From Capsulimonadaceae bacterium (GTDB taxonomy: Bacteria > Armatimonadota > Armatimonadia > Armatimonadales > Capsulimonadaceae), in NCBI GenBank assembly GCA_031292625.1, contig JARLGU010000029.1:1-51116 (forward strand): DNA of 51,116 nucleotides. Reading direction: 5' to 3'. Of this stretch, positions 34,855 through 42,988 are shown piece after piece. The notes below the pieces were generated by a model, which had not been told where the DNA came from, searched no databases, and saw nothing but the letters and a program-made list of their open reading frames with translations. Position numbers and translations under genes: made by a program. Position 1 is the stretch's first letter. Every line of letters starts with the position of its first letter.

Positions 34855-36501
34855 GTGGACGCCGATAATCCGGGAGATGGCCAGCACATTTATCAGGACG
34901 AGAGCATTGTGACCAATTCGTCGCACTCGGAGCCCGCTCTTCCGCAAAACGCGGACGACCCGCCGGCGCAAGGGCGTGATGACCGCGCGACGCCGCTTGC
35001 GGTTTTACTTGCGGCGATCACGTTCTGCCTGTTCGCACGGGTACTCCGCCAAAGCTTTGTCGACTGGGACGACCCCCTCCACGTCCTCGACAACCCCTAC
35101 CTGCATCCAGTAAACGCCTCACATTTGGCGCACTTCTGGACCCATGCCTATTGCAGGCTTTACGTCCCAGTGGCCTACATGTTGTTCAGCGGCCTTGCCG
35201 CCGTCGGCAAGTTGAACGCGCCTATCGTCGACAATACGAATTGGGCGCTCTCCTGCTCGCCCGTCGCATTCCATGCCGCAAGCCTCGTGTTTCATATCGT
35301 CAACGCTCTCCTCGTATACGCCCTCATGCTTCGCATTGTCAAAAACAGCTGGGCGGCGCTCGCTGGCGCGCTCCTGTTTGCTCTCCATCCCATGCAAGTG
35401 GAAGCGGTAGCCTGGATTAGCGAGCTACGCGGCATGCTCAGCGCAACGCTTGCCCTTGGCGCGGTCAACCTTTACTATCGCGCCATTCTCACATCCGCCG
35501 GGCAATCACGGACATTGCGACGCATGCCGTACACGGCTGCACTCGTCCTGTTTACGTTGGCGCTGCTCTCCAAGCCGGCCGTCGTGGCTCTTCCCCTTGC
35601 AATCTGGGCAATGGACCGCTGGATTTTCGGCCAGCGAGCGGCAGACTCTTTGCGACGATTGGCGCCGTGGGCAGTCGTTTGCGCTCCGATCGCTCTCCTG
35701 ACGAGCCGGCTCCAGCCGATGCCTTTGGGAACCGCCGCCCCCTTCTGGCAAAGGCCGTTTGACGCACTCGACGCCATTGGCTTTTACGCGGTGAAATTCG
35801 TTTGTCCTGTACGGCTCGCTACCGATTACGGAAGAACGCCGCATTTCGTCGCAACTCACCCGATCTGCATCGCCTATGTGGCGATCCCGGTTGCAATAGC
35901 GCTCATCGTTTGGCGAACCCGCGGGACGCATCAGGTTTGCGTCGCCGCAACGCTCGTCTCGGTCGCAATGCTTCTGCCGGTAATCGGGTTAACCCCATTC
36001 TATTTCCAGATCATGTCAACGGTCGCCGACCGTTACGTCTACCTCGCAATGCTGGGACCAGCGATCATCGCCGCCTATCTGCTCGCAGCCAAGCCGTGCG
36101 CAAAGACAGGTCTCCCCTTTGCACTTTGGATCCTCCTACTCGCACTGGGGGCAAGTTACCAGGTTCGCGCGTGGGATAATTGCGAGACTCTTTACCGGAA
36201 TGCCATCCTGTCGAATCCGGAGACGTTCTTGATGAGGTATAACTACGGCAACGTCCTCAACCGCGAAGGACGCTATGGCGAAGCGCTGGAGCAATACCGC
36301 GCCGCTTTCGAGCGGAAGCCGGATTATGCGGAAGCCTATTCAGGCGCGGGCAATGCACTCGTACAAATGGGACGAACATCTGAGGCCCGGGGTATGTACA
36401 TCAAGGCGTTGCGCATTGCGCCGCATTATGATGTAGCGCTTCACAACCTCGCAGTCGTCAACGACACGCTCAGCCTACCCCCCGGCTCGACGAAACACTA
36501 G
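34855..36501 (+). CDS. second TMTC-like membrane protein with TPR tail
   Basis: A 548-residue paralogue of the protein at 16760-18661. It has about ten hydrophobic helices, the same acidic loop (FVDWDDPLHVLDNPYLHPV), HPMQVEAVAWISELRGML and MSTVADRYVYLAML, and two clear C-terminal TPR repeats (YNYGNVLNREGRYGEALEQY, GAGNALVQMGRTSEARGMY). The tail is about 150 residues shorter than in the first copy. A lipid-linked-sugar transferase role is inferred from the TMTC resemblance only. The start is uncertain: GTG at 34855 (AAGG upstream) or GTG at 34909. It follows ndk closely and may share its transcript. Confidence 0.8.
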   Translation: MDADNPGDGQHIYQDESIVTNSSHSEPALPQNADDPPAQGRDDRATPLAVLLAAITFCLFARVLRQSFVDWDDPLHVLDNPYLHPVNASHLAHFWTHAYCRLYVPVAYMLFSGLAAVGKLNAPIVDNTNWALSCSPVAFHAASLVFHIVNALLVYALMLRIVKNSWAALAGALLFALHPMQVEAVAWISELRGMLSATLALGAVNLYYRAILTSAGQSRTLRRMPYTAALVLFTLALLSKPAVVALPLAIWAMDRWIFGQRAADSLRRLAPWAVVCAPIALLTSRLQPMPLGTAAPFWQRPFDALDAIGFYAVKFVCPVRLATDYGRTPHFVATHPICIAYVAIPVAIALIVWRTRGTHQVCVAATLVSVAMLLPVIGLTPFYFQIMSTVADRYVYLAMLGPAIIAAYLLAAKPCAKTGLPFALWILLLALGASYQVRAWDNCETLYRNAILSNPETFLMRYNYGNVLNREGRYGEALEQYRAAFERKPDYAEAYSGAGNALVQMGRTSEARGMYIKALRIAPHYDVALHNLAVVNDTLSLPPGSTKH

Positions 36502-36579
36502 CTCAGTTGCCGCAACCAACTCGAATTCACCCAGGTTGGTAGAGATTTTGAGGAATCCGAGAACCCCATGGTCTTGCTC

Positions 36580-36609
36580 TTGCAATGTCGCGCATTCAAC
36601 AGGTATACT
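36580..36609 (+). promoter_or_regulatory. promoter of rpsT
   Basis: TTGCAA (36580-36585) and TATACT (36604-36609) are 18 bases apart, about 40 bases before the rpsT start codon. Confidence 0.6.
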
Positions 36610-36647
36610 GACGCGTTAATTCTCGATTTAGCACAGGAACAGTAACG

Positions 36648-36923
36648 ATGCCCAATATCAAGTCGGTCAAGAAGGATGTCATCCGCTCCCGGAAGCGCCA
36701 CGAGCGCAACATTGCGGCCAAGTCCCATATCAAGACCCTCATCAAAAAAGCCCGCACCGCCATTGACGCGAAGCAGGAAACCGTAGTCGTCGCCGAGTTG
36801 GTGACTGCAGCGATCAGCGCAACGGACCGCGCTGCAAAACGCGGCATCATTCATAAGAATGCCGCCGCACGCCGCAAGTCGCGCCTTGTAAAGCGACAGA
36901 ACGCAGTCGCGGCCGCCGCGTAG
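36648..36923 (+). CDS. rpsT: 30S ribosomal protein S20
   Basis: A 91-residue highly basic, alanine-rich helical protein that binds 16S rRNA in the 30S body. MPNIKSVKKDVIRSRKRHERN, IKTLIKKARTAID and GIIHKNAAARRKSRLVKR are typical of S20. The ATG has AGGAAC upstream and a recognisable promoter just before it. It converges on the group IIC intron relic, whose 3' end lies 12 bases past the rpsT stop. Confidence 0.97.
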   Translation: MPNIKSVKKDVIRSRKRHERNIAAKSHIKTLIKKARTAIDAKQETVVVAELVTAAISATDRAAKRGIIHKNAAARRKSRLVKRQNAVAAAA

Positions 36924-36934
36924 CGTTCATCATT

Positions 36935-37484
36935 ATCGGGTAGGAGGCGGGATCTCCCCGCCGTCCTCCCACACCACCGTATGTACGGTTCCGTACAATA
37001 TGGTTCGTGAGGTCCGCTGAAGGCGCTGCCGCTGTTGCTGCAGTGACACAAGCCACACGCGATCAAAGTTCGATTTGCGGCACGCCTCGTTCCCAATTGA
37101 GGCTGCCGAGTTCCGATGCGGGTCTCCGCCATTCCCAAGGTACCTGAGATCTCACGGATACGCGACCGCGCTCTTCGCCTCGTTGCCCCCAGCTTAAGCT
37201 TCCCAGCCAGCAACGCGCAAAGCGTGCGCGCACGATACCGTCGATCGAGCATTCTCGTTACATTCATCCGCATGGCGGCAATAGCCGCTGCCGCGTCGCT
37301 TCAGTTCCTTGTCCGCGTCATCCACCATAATATTGGACAGCGAGGGTGCACAAAGGCACGACGACAAACGCCCCTCGGGAAATAAGCACGTACCTTCCCT
37401 GCAACCTTGCTCAGGGCCACGAGCCTGTCGAATAGTTTCTGTAAGGAACTTCCACCCTGAAGCAAGTGCGCCCGCCAGGCGCAC
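36935..37484 (-). mobile_element. decayed group IIC intron inserted behind the tRNA-Thr terminator
   Basis: On the minus strand the element starts GTGCGCCTGGCGGGCGCAC, followed by CAGGGTGGAAGTTCC, matching the 5' end of group IIC introns such as that of Oceanobacillus. Bases about 37343-37251 encode a reverse-transcriptase piece, SNIMVDDADKELKRRG, then HADE in place of the YADD active site. The 3' end keeps domain V remnants (GTACATACGGTGGTGTGGGAGG) and domain VI (36935-36972), whose GGGAGGA/TCCTACCC pairing leaves a bulged A (36941) seven bases from the end. Domain V has lost part of its 5' strand. At about 550 bases it retains only a fraction of a full-length intron with its open reading frame. 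It begins exactly after the TTTTTT of a terminator, the known class C target. Confidence 0.8.
37251..37343 (-). pseudogene. reverse transcriptase/maturase fragment of the group IIC intron
   Basis: The only clearly recognisable part is RT domain 5 around the active site: SNIMVDDADKELKRRG and a degenerate YADD box (HADE). Everything before the fingers and after the palm is gone or frame-shifted, so no enzyme can be made. Confidence 0.75.
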
Positions 37485-37514
37485 AAAAAAGAACCCCCAC
37501 GCTCAAAAACGTGG
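37485..37514 (-). terminator. rho-independent terminator of tRNA-Thr
   Basis: CCACG and CGTGG form a 5-bp stem with an 8-base loop, followed on the minus strand by GGGTTC and six T. The group IIC relic begins at the next base. Confidence 0.65.
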
Positions 37515-37534
37515 AGATTATGATCTTAAATCTG

Positions 37535-37609
37535 TGGAGCCGAAGACAGGACTCGAACCCGCGACCCGCTGTTTACAAAACAGCCGCTCTACCACTGAGC
37601 TACTCCGGC
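37535..37609 (-). tRNA. tRNA-Thr (anticodon TGT)
   Basis: Acceptor GCCGGAG/CTTCGGC, D arm AGCTCAGTGGTAGAGC, T arm GGTTCGAGTCC and encoded CCA are present on the minus strand. The anticodon loop TTTGTAA gives TGT. Confidence 0.95.
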
Positions 37610-37711
37610 AAATTTCACCTATTGAAAACTCCCGTTTCCAACCTGTTGACGCTCGAATACTACCCTCCCGGCCCCCCGCTCGTCAAGCCAAATTTCTGGT
37701 AGGTGAAATTT
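37610..37711. repeat. 12-bp inverted repeat around the tRNA-Thr promoter
   Basis: AAATTTCACCTA (37610-37621) and its exact complement TAGGTGAAATTT (37700-37711) bracket the tRNA-Thr promoter region. The left arm touches the first base of the tRNA gene. Confidence 0.6.
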
Positions 37712-37935
37712 ACATAACAGCAAGCGCTGTTTTTGGCCGAATTTGGCACCCAAAGGTCGTTGAATCTGGCTAACAGCATCCCCATCAACCCGCTTCCGGC
37801 GTCCTCGGGGTCTGTCGCTGATCTGCGATAGGCATGCTGTTTCGTTGTGCGGCAAGGTTTGCGCCATTCGCGAAAAACAGCGGAGTCAGGTATTCCGGAC
37901 GGCGTGGAGCTACTCGGTCAAACGAGCCCGCACAA
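37612..37935. other. intergenic stretch between tRNA-Thr and duplicated copy A
   Basis: Beyond the tRNA promoter and the inverted repeat, no gene with support was found in this stretch. Confidence 0.4.
37657..37686 (-). promoter_or_regulatory. candidate promoter of tRNA-Thr
   Basis: On the minus strand TTGACG (37681-37686) and TAGTAT (37657-37662) are 18 bases apart, about 48 bases before the tRNA. Confidence 0.5.
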
Positions 37936-38095
37936 CCCCTCGACGCCGGGCACCCTCCACGCCTCGGCCGCCACCCAGAAGCGCTCCAGGATCTCCGGCC
38001 CGAACCCCACGCCGATCTGCTCTATCGCCTCCCAGACCCAGTCGCGGCGGGCCTCGGTGCGAGTGACGATCAGCACGCGGGCGTGGCGAAAGCCG
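37936..38095 (-). pseudogene. copy A of a duplicated gene remnant
   Basis: The minus strand encodes a protein end, HARVLIVTRTEARRDWVW followed by EAIEQIGVGFGPEILERFW, with no start of a normal gene. The same sequence recurs at 39486-39685; 67 bases (37982-38048) are identical to 39569-39635. The translated end vaguely resembles the C terminus of replication-relaxation-type plasmid proteins (xVLTVT-x-S/T-x-x-R pattern), which is only a guess. The two copies flank the AT-rich gene at 38198-39271. Confidence 0.55.
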
Positions 38096-38197
38096 GTCGC
38101 CGCGACCACGTTGGCGGGATCGGCGATCTGGCCCGAATTCCCGACGATAACTGAGGCGTCTCGGCTACAGCCGGTTCGCCTAGAGCCCTATTGTGCT

Positions 38198-39271
38198 CTA
38201 CTTTACGCCAACAACCTCTAATTCGTGTTGATGCGCCTTAAGAAATTCTGAAAATCGATTTGCCATCCTCACGACGCGCGCTGTTGGAACCTTAGATATA
38301 TGTTTTGGGTCACAATGTTTTTGTAGACTCTCTAATATTCTTTGCTTATCCTCGTCTTTCTCGTACTTTATGTCTTCAATTGCGGCATCAAGACGCCGTT
38401 TCCAGCCCTCTACGCGAAATGTGTTCTCGTACACGAGTATATACGGAATGATAGCTGCCTGAAGCTTGTACTGGCGCGCAAGCTTCGCAAACATAGCGTA
38501 ATGCCTTACGTCTTCGCTATCTGGAGATTCCTCCCCAAGAACTCGCATTCCGTAGTCCTGAATTAACGTAATTATGATCCCAACAGATCTGGTTACAATT
38601 ATCTCGTAGTCCGAAACAATTCTGTCGATTTCGGCACTTAAATCTGCCGCAAAGAAGTTATCTACGATGAGCTCAAGAATAGACTCAAAATCATCACGAT
38701 CACGGATTTTCTGATAATCCTTCAGGACTTCAAGTTGTTCCATAATTGCTGATCGCTCAGATCTGGTAAAACCATCGCCTTTTTCGATCTTGTCTGCGAA
38801 TGCTTTCAATCGGTTGATAGCATTCTCCTTTTCAAAACGAGTTCTCAGGTCGGACAATTGTTCATCAATTTCATGCCTTATGCTCTTTTTTATTTCTTGT
38901 TGACTCAGGTCTGCCTGGCGTTCCATGCTCTTGCGCAATTCCTCTATGATTTCCGCCGAGAGGTTCGCCCTCAATTCGGTCATCAGATTTGCCTTGAGAT
39001 CAGATAAGCTTTTGACTCCCAATAGCCCTAAAACCACGAAGATGACACTAGAAATAGAGAGGTAGACAGGCACTTTCGCATCGATGTCTTTATCAACTTG
39101 ATTCCGTGCAGCGGAAACGATCGAATTGTATAGATCGGTACCAGCCAATCGAACTTCCAGCGACGTGCTGGCAGGAGCGCTTGAGGGCCTCTGGCAGAAG
39201 CCAACAGATGTCACCGTACACAATAACGCAAAGACGAGGATAAGGCTCTTCCTGTTACCCGAATTTAGCAT
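38198..39271 (-). CDS. AT-rich orphan gene: exported/anchored coiled-coil membrane protein
   Basis: A 357-residue protein of unknown family. The ATG at 39271 has a GGAGG ribosome site and starts a signal peptide (ILVFALLCTVTSVGFC). A short outside segment is followed by a membrane helix (VYLSISSVIFVVLGLLGV, about residues 70-87). A long charged region then follows with coiled-coil character: LKANLMTELRANLSAEIIEELR, IKKSIRHEIDEQLSDLRTRFE. A helical C-terminal domain extends to residue 357. Its codon use and base content are clearly more AT-rich than the neighbours, and it is bracketed by two copies of a duplicated sequence, so recent acquisition is likely. No function is assigned; a defence or envelope role cannot be excluded. 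Confidence 0.75.
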   Translation of the reverse strand: MLNSGNRKSLILVFALLCTVTSVGFCQRPSSAPASTSLEVRLAGTDLYNSIVSAARNQVDKDIDAKVPVYLSISSVIFVVLGLLGVKSLSDLKANLMTELRANLSAEIIEELRKSMERQADLSQQEIKKSIRHEIDEQLSDLRTRFEKENAINRLKAFADKIEKGDGFTRSERSAIMEQLEVLKDYQKIRDRDDFESILELIVDNFFAADLSAEIDRIVSDYEIIVTRSVGIIITLIQDYGMRVLGEESPDSEDVRHYAMFAKLARQYKLQAAIIPYILVYENTFRVEGWKRRLDAAIEDIKYEKDEDKQRILESLQKHCDPKHISKVPTARVVRMANRFSEFLKAHQHELEVVGVK

Positions 39272-39485
39272 ATTAGCCTCCAAGCGACTTTTTGATGATC
39301 TACAAGGCGTGAAATCACACGATATATCCTCAATTGACTGCATTTCGCATAACAATTCACGCGTATGTATACATGCCACAAAAAGGCAGTGCTGGCGTAT
39401 CCGTAGATCGGCCGATTTCACGTCTGCGATAATTGCATTAAGTCTTCATAATCGCCTTCTCAAGTCACTATGATGCCATTTCTTG
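39272..39485. other. upstream region of the AT-rich gene
   Basis: About 210 AT-rich bases between the start codon and repeat copy B. No gene and no consensus promoter were recognised. Confidence 0.3.
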
Positions 39486-39685
39486 CAGCCCCTCCACCCC
39501 CGGCACCCGCCACGCCTCAGTCGCCTAGCCCACGATTCTCCAGCACCGCCCGGTCCGCGATCCAGAACCGCTCCAGGATCTCCGGCCCGAACCCCACGCC
39601 GATCTGCTCTATCGCCTCCCAGACCCAGTCGCGGCAGGCGTCGCTGCGCGTGACGACCAGCACGCGGGCGTGGCACAAGCATGTG
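39486..39685 (-). pseudogene. copy B of the duplicated gene remnant
   Basis: It encodes HARVLVVTRSDACRDWVWEA and the same IEQIGVGFGPEILERFW block as copy A. It carries about 40 extra bases giving IADRAVLENRGLGD and then a stop; in another frame the shared AWRVPGVEGL end appears, so copy B is frame-shifted relative to copy A or the reverse. The sequence ends within unrelated DNA on its N-terminal side. Confidence 0.55.
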
Positions 39686-39778
39686 GCGCCGCCCTGTTTG
39701 CGGGACCTGCGAACAGGGCGGCGTAGGCGGGGAGTGTCGGTTCCTTCGGCCAATATCTCTAAGGGCTCGTCACCGAAC

Positions 39779-39836
39779 AACCTTTACATTTTGGCAGTAG
39801 CCACGATCTCGACAGGTCTCGAAAAGTGTAAAGGTT
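39779..39836. repeat. inverted repeat downstream of the 99-codon gene
   Basis: AACCTTTACA (39779-39788) and TGTAAAGGTT (39827-39836) form a 10-bp inverted repeat with a 38-base spacer, just past the stop of the small minus-strand gene at 39868. It could be a 3'-end fold or a protein site. Confidence 0.4.
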
Positions 39837-39867
39837 ATATCGACACGGACACTAAAGGATAGTGGAT

Positions 39868-40167
39868 CTAAGAAAGCTTTTGGCGGATCAGCCCTACAAC
39901 GGCCTTAACGGTCTCCGCTTGAATAGTCTTCGCCCATTCTTTGGCCATCGCGCACCAAAGGTGATTTGCGTTGGAACCGATTCTCTCGGCGACCTTGGCT
40001 CGCCATTCGTGGTGGTCCAATTCCGTTATGGCCGTTTCCAAGCATGGATGGAGATCGCCCGCTTCAATGCCGAACCGTTCGCTAAGTTGTGGCGAGTTGT
40101 GAGCTTTAAGGTCGGCGAATACCTGACGTTCCGGCGCCAGTGTACCGGGCAGCTTTGCGCAGTGCAT
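39868..40167 (-). CDS. hypothetical 99-residue protein coupled to the SEC-C gene
   Basis: The frame starts at an ATG three bases after the SEC-C stop, so it is likely translationally coupled. The product is mixed alpha-helical (LGTLAPERQ-like start, then FGIEAGDLHPCLETAITELDH, VAERIGSNANHLWCAMAKEW) with ordinary soluble composition and no recognised domain. There is no ribosome site. It could be a real small gene or the continuation of a formerly longer one. Confidence 0.5.
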   Translation of the reverse strand: MHCAKLPGTLAPERQVFADLKAHNSPQLSERFGIEAGDLHPCLETAITELDHHEWRAKVAERIGSNANHLWCAMAKEWAKTIQAETVKAVVGLIRQKLS

Positions 40168-40170
40168 GTG

Positions 40171-41151
40171 CTACACGTGCAGAACGACAGCTCTTTCCAA
40201 CAGCTCTGTGCCCTTTACCACAATCGGTGCCCTGAACTTTTCGCCAGGCAGCTTTTTCGCTTCCGCAAGGCCGAAGAATACCGCGAAGCGCTCAATCGTC
40301 CGCAAAGTGTACGCATGCCGGATGTATTCTTCCGGTGTTCCGTAAGCGCGTTCGCGCGCAATCTCCTTCATGACCAGAGGAAACGCCCGCAGGAACGCGC
40401 CTTCGTAAAATTTCTGCGGACGAAACTCGCTTCCGTTGCGATACAGCAGGTACAGAGTGTAGAGCCACGTCCGCCGGATTGTCGGAATCTCAGCCATCGC
40501 ATCGTTGTACGCCCAGTTGAACTCGGTCACGCAGGTCTTCAGAAGCGCTTGGTAGATCTCGCCTTGCCGACCTTTGGCAAGAAGGTCGCGGCACCGCTTA
40601 ATCAGGACATATTTGCCCTTATAGCGCCGAATAAAGCCCGACATCTCCGCCAGAATGCGACACGTGTGCAGTTCCTGATATTCCGGCTCGATGCGGGGTG
40701 ACAGCAGAGGATATCTTTCTGTATCGTAATTCGCAAACGTCGCCTTGACGAACTTCTGCGGAAGGTTTCCAGTCGCGGTCGCCTTCAGGCCATCTTCCCC
40801 GATTGCCTCGGCAAGATGGTTGAACAGCTGCATGACGGGCGCATCGATCGATTCGCCAAGATCGACCGGGAACTCGGCAAGCTCGGGGCTCTCAAATGGA
40901 AGGTCAAGCAGCTTGTGCATCTGCGCCGGCGAGAGCCCGCAGAAGTCGTCGAGGGGGGCGCTGTTTCGCTGCTCCATGTAGGAGCCTAAGAAGCGATTGG
41001 CTTCCTCAAGCGAGGCGAAGTTCTTCCCTTTGAGCAGCTCTCCGACTTCCGAAGATATTCCCGACGCTGAACGGCGCTGCATTCGCTTGTAGCAGCAATC
41101 GCCAAACTTCAGGCCGCTGCCGCAGGGGCATGTATCATCGAGGGTAATCAT
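40171..41151 (-). CDS. SEC-C zinc-motif protein
   Basis: A 326-residue protein. The N terminus is a SEC-C motif (TCPCGSGLKFGDCC, residues 8-21) that binds zinc and is found at the end of SecA and in many accessory proteins. The rest is helical with no recognised domain: LSPAQMHKLLDLPFESPEL, FIRRYKGKYVLIKRCRDLLAKGRQG and FYEGAFLRAFPLVMKEIARE. The ATG at 41151 was chosen because the 54 residues before it look non-coding; no good ribosome site is seen. It lies in the accessory zone with transposon relics on one side, so it may be part of transferred cargo. Confidence 0.75.
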   Translation of the reverse strand: MITLDDTCPCGSGLKFGDCCYKRMQRRSASGISSEVGELLKGKNFASLEEANRFLGSYMEQRNSAPLDDFCGLSPAQMHKLLDLPFESPELAEFPVDLGESIDAPVMQLFNHLAEAIGEDGLKATATGNLPQKFVKATFANYDTERYPLLSPRIEPEYQELHTCRILAEMSGFIRRYKGKYVLIKRCRDLLAKGRQGEIYQALLKTCVTEFNWAYNDAMAEIPTIRRTWLYTLYLLYRNGSEFRPQKFYEGAFLRAFPLVMKEIARERAYGTPEEYIRHAYTLRTIERFAVFFGLAEAKKLPGEKFRAPIVVKGTELLERAVVLHV

Positions 41152-41259
41152 AACGCTATCAGTGTACCGAAAAACGGCGTTCAATATCCAGGCGTTCAGT
41201 ATTGAATAGTCACTGTCGGCCTTCTCATCCGTCCTCGCCCTTTGCGAACTCCACCGGGC

Positions 41260-41590
41260 ACCCCTGCGGCGGACGAGGTCGTCGGCGACCCGCAGCTCTA
41301 CGCCGTGGCGCATCAGGCGCTCCTCTCGGAAAGCGCTCAGATCATGCTTGGGCTGCTTGTCGAAACCTTTGCGCCGAGCGGCCCACTTGTCCTTGGCGGC
41401 GACGAAACCCTCGAACGCCGCCAGGGCTCCCAGATCAGCAAGAAGGGCATCTATCGGGATTCCGCTCCCTCCAGCAAGAGCTTTTTCGTCAGCTCCAGCG
41501 GTCTCAGATGGATCAACTTAATGCTGCTGGCCCCGGTTCCCTTCGCTCAGCGCATCTGGGCGTTGCCGTTTCTTACCGCGACGCAAAACC
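41260..41590 (+). pseudogene. IS701/DDE_5-type transposase fragment
   Basis: A 5'- and 3'-truncated transposase. The recognisable part reads LGLLVETFAPSGPLVLGGDE, with the first catalytic aspartate, then TLERRQGSQISKKGIYRDSA, SSKSFFVSSSGLRWINLMLL and RIWALPFLTA, in the order seen in DDE_5 transposases. The N-terminal about 100 residues and everything after the first third of the catalytic domain are missing. The homology stops near 41580 and a MITE-like element starts at 41621. Confidence 0.75.
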
Positions 41591-41620
41591 TCGTCGTGTG
41601 GGGCATCGCCTCCAGTATTC

Positions 41621-41809
41621 TTAGGACTTTCGCTTTGCGAAGAATACCTAAGCCCCTTGCCCCCTTCCCTTGAAAGGAAGAGGGGAACCAGAGAGGGACG
41701 TCGGCGCACATCTCCTTCTTATGTCTCCCTTTTCAGGGGAGACAGGGGCCCGCGTTAGCGTGAAAGAGAGGTCTCCGGCCTCGGTCATGCGCATAAGCGA
41801 AAGTCCTAA
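41621..41809. mobile_element. 189-bp MITE-like element
   Basis: Perfect 15-bp terminal inverted repeats, TTAGGACTTTCGCTT (41621-41635) and its complement (41795-41809), flank a non-coding core that itself holds hairpins (CCCCTTCC-region 41656-41680, CTCCCTTTTCAGGGGAG near 41727-41745). The base triplet TTC occurs on both sides and may be the target duplication. Confidence 0.5.
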
Positions 41810-42004
41810 TTCTGTTGCGATAGATCGTGTTTTCATTGCCCGCCATGCCCTCCTTTCGCGTTAAGCCGATTAGCTGTAACGGGAGGCGCGCAGGCTGCCA
41901 ATGCGATGCGGCCACGTTTCGGCGATGCCTCCAACGAGAGGCACGGAATTGGGACGAAGGTCCGAAAATTGCGACGATTACGCAGTGAGCAGCACCGCGA
42001 TACC

Positions 42005-42332
42005 GTAAGCGTCCAATAGTGCGCGCATTTTGACGCATGCGGCAATAGGTCATCGTTTCCTCTGGAGGATATTGATGACCGAAAAGTCTTTGCAGTGGCA
42101 AGAGCGATTGGCGGACTGCGCGGGATCCGGGCTGGGCGTTCAGCGCTGGTGCGCTGCCAATCACATTCCCGAGCATCGCTACTACTATTGGCGGCGAAGA
42201 CTGACGAGCGCGGCGCCTCAGCCGGATGCGAGCGATGTCGTATAGTTGGCGATCCCAATCGCCGACGCCGCCAAGCTTACGATCCGCGTTGGCGCAGCCG
42301 TCATCGATGTCGCCCCCGGTGCCGATCCGCAC
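42005..42332 (+). mobile_element. left end of an IS66-family element with broken tnpA
   Basis: GTAAGCG at 42005 matches the usual start of IS66 terminal repeats. The accessory gene tnpA starts at ATG 42075 after GGAGG (MTEKSLQWQERLADCAGSGL) and has the HIPEHRYYYWRRRL block. A TAG at codon 57 replaces a sense codon. The frame continues after the stop with LAIPIADAAKLTIRVGAAVI and then, near 42333, joins unrelated DNA. The C-terminal end of tnpA, tnpB and tnpC are missing, so the element is dead. Confidence 0.8.
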
Positions 42333-42840
42333 TCCTTCTGGCGACGGCTTCGCGACCTGTTCGGCTACGTCGACTTTGGGGCGAGCGCGTACGGCATCAA
42401 CACTTACAACGGCGGCCTTTTCAGCGACGAAGAGAAGCCTTACCTGAAGGATCACAACATCGCGAACGACTTCCTCGCGCCCGCCTTGTATGCGCTCGGA
42501 TACGAGGAGACCAAATCGGGCGTCGCGCCGATCGATTACCGCGATTTGAGCGTCCGGCGCCTGGGAACCCTGTACGAAGGCCTATTGGAGTTCAAGCTTA
42601 ACATCGTCAAGGACGAGCAGTACGTTGTCCGCGAATCTGGCGGGAAGAAGCAATTCGTCCCGATCAGTGTCGCCGCAAAGGCATCCCCGATTAAGAAGTC
42701 GGAAACCATTTTGGAGATCGGCGACGTCTGCTTTGCCGATGACAAGGGCGAACGGAAGCTGAGCGGATCGTATTACACGCCCGAGGACGTGGTTCAATAC
42801 ATCGCCTCGAATACGGTCGCGCCAAAGCTGGCCGACCGGC
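42333..42840 (+). pseudogene. fragment of a type IIG (Eco57I/PglX-like) restriction-modification gene
   Basis: About 170 codons in frame with the end of the IS66 tnpA relic. Matches to Eco57I-type RM/BREX PglX proteins are FWRRLRDLFGYVDFG, YNGGLFSDEEKP, YRDLSVRRLGTLYEGLLEFK and KLSGSYYTPEDVVQYIASNT. The last includes the segment just upstream of the methyltransferase SAM motif. The start of the protein, the methyltransferase core and the target-recognition part are absent; after about 42835 the similarity stops and the frame runs through unrelated DNA. Joined to the tnpA end it makes one long chimeric open frame (42246-42992). Confidence 0.7.
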
Positions 42841-42988
42841 GAGAGCCACCGCGTTCCGTGTCCCGGCCGGCCTCGACGAAACCGGCAAGCATGGCGGGCC
42901 TGCCGTCGCGGAGGCCGACCTGCAGGGCGAAAGTGGCGTCGGGGCGGAGCGTTCGGCGGCTAGAGACCGGTCGCGCGCCCTACAGGCG

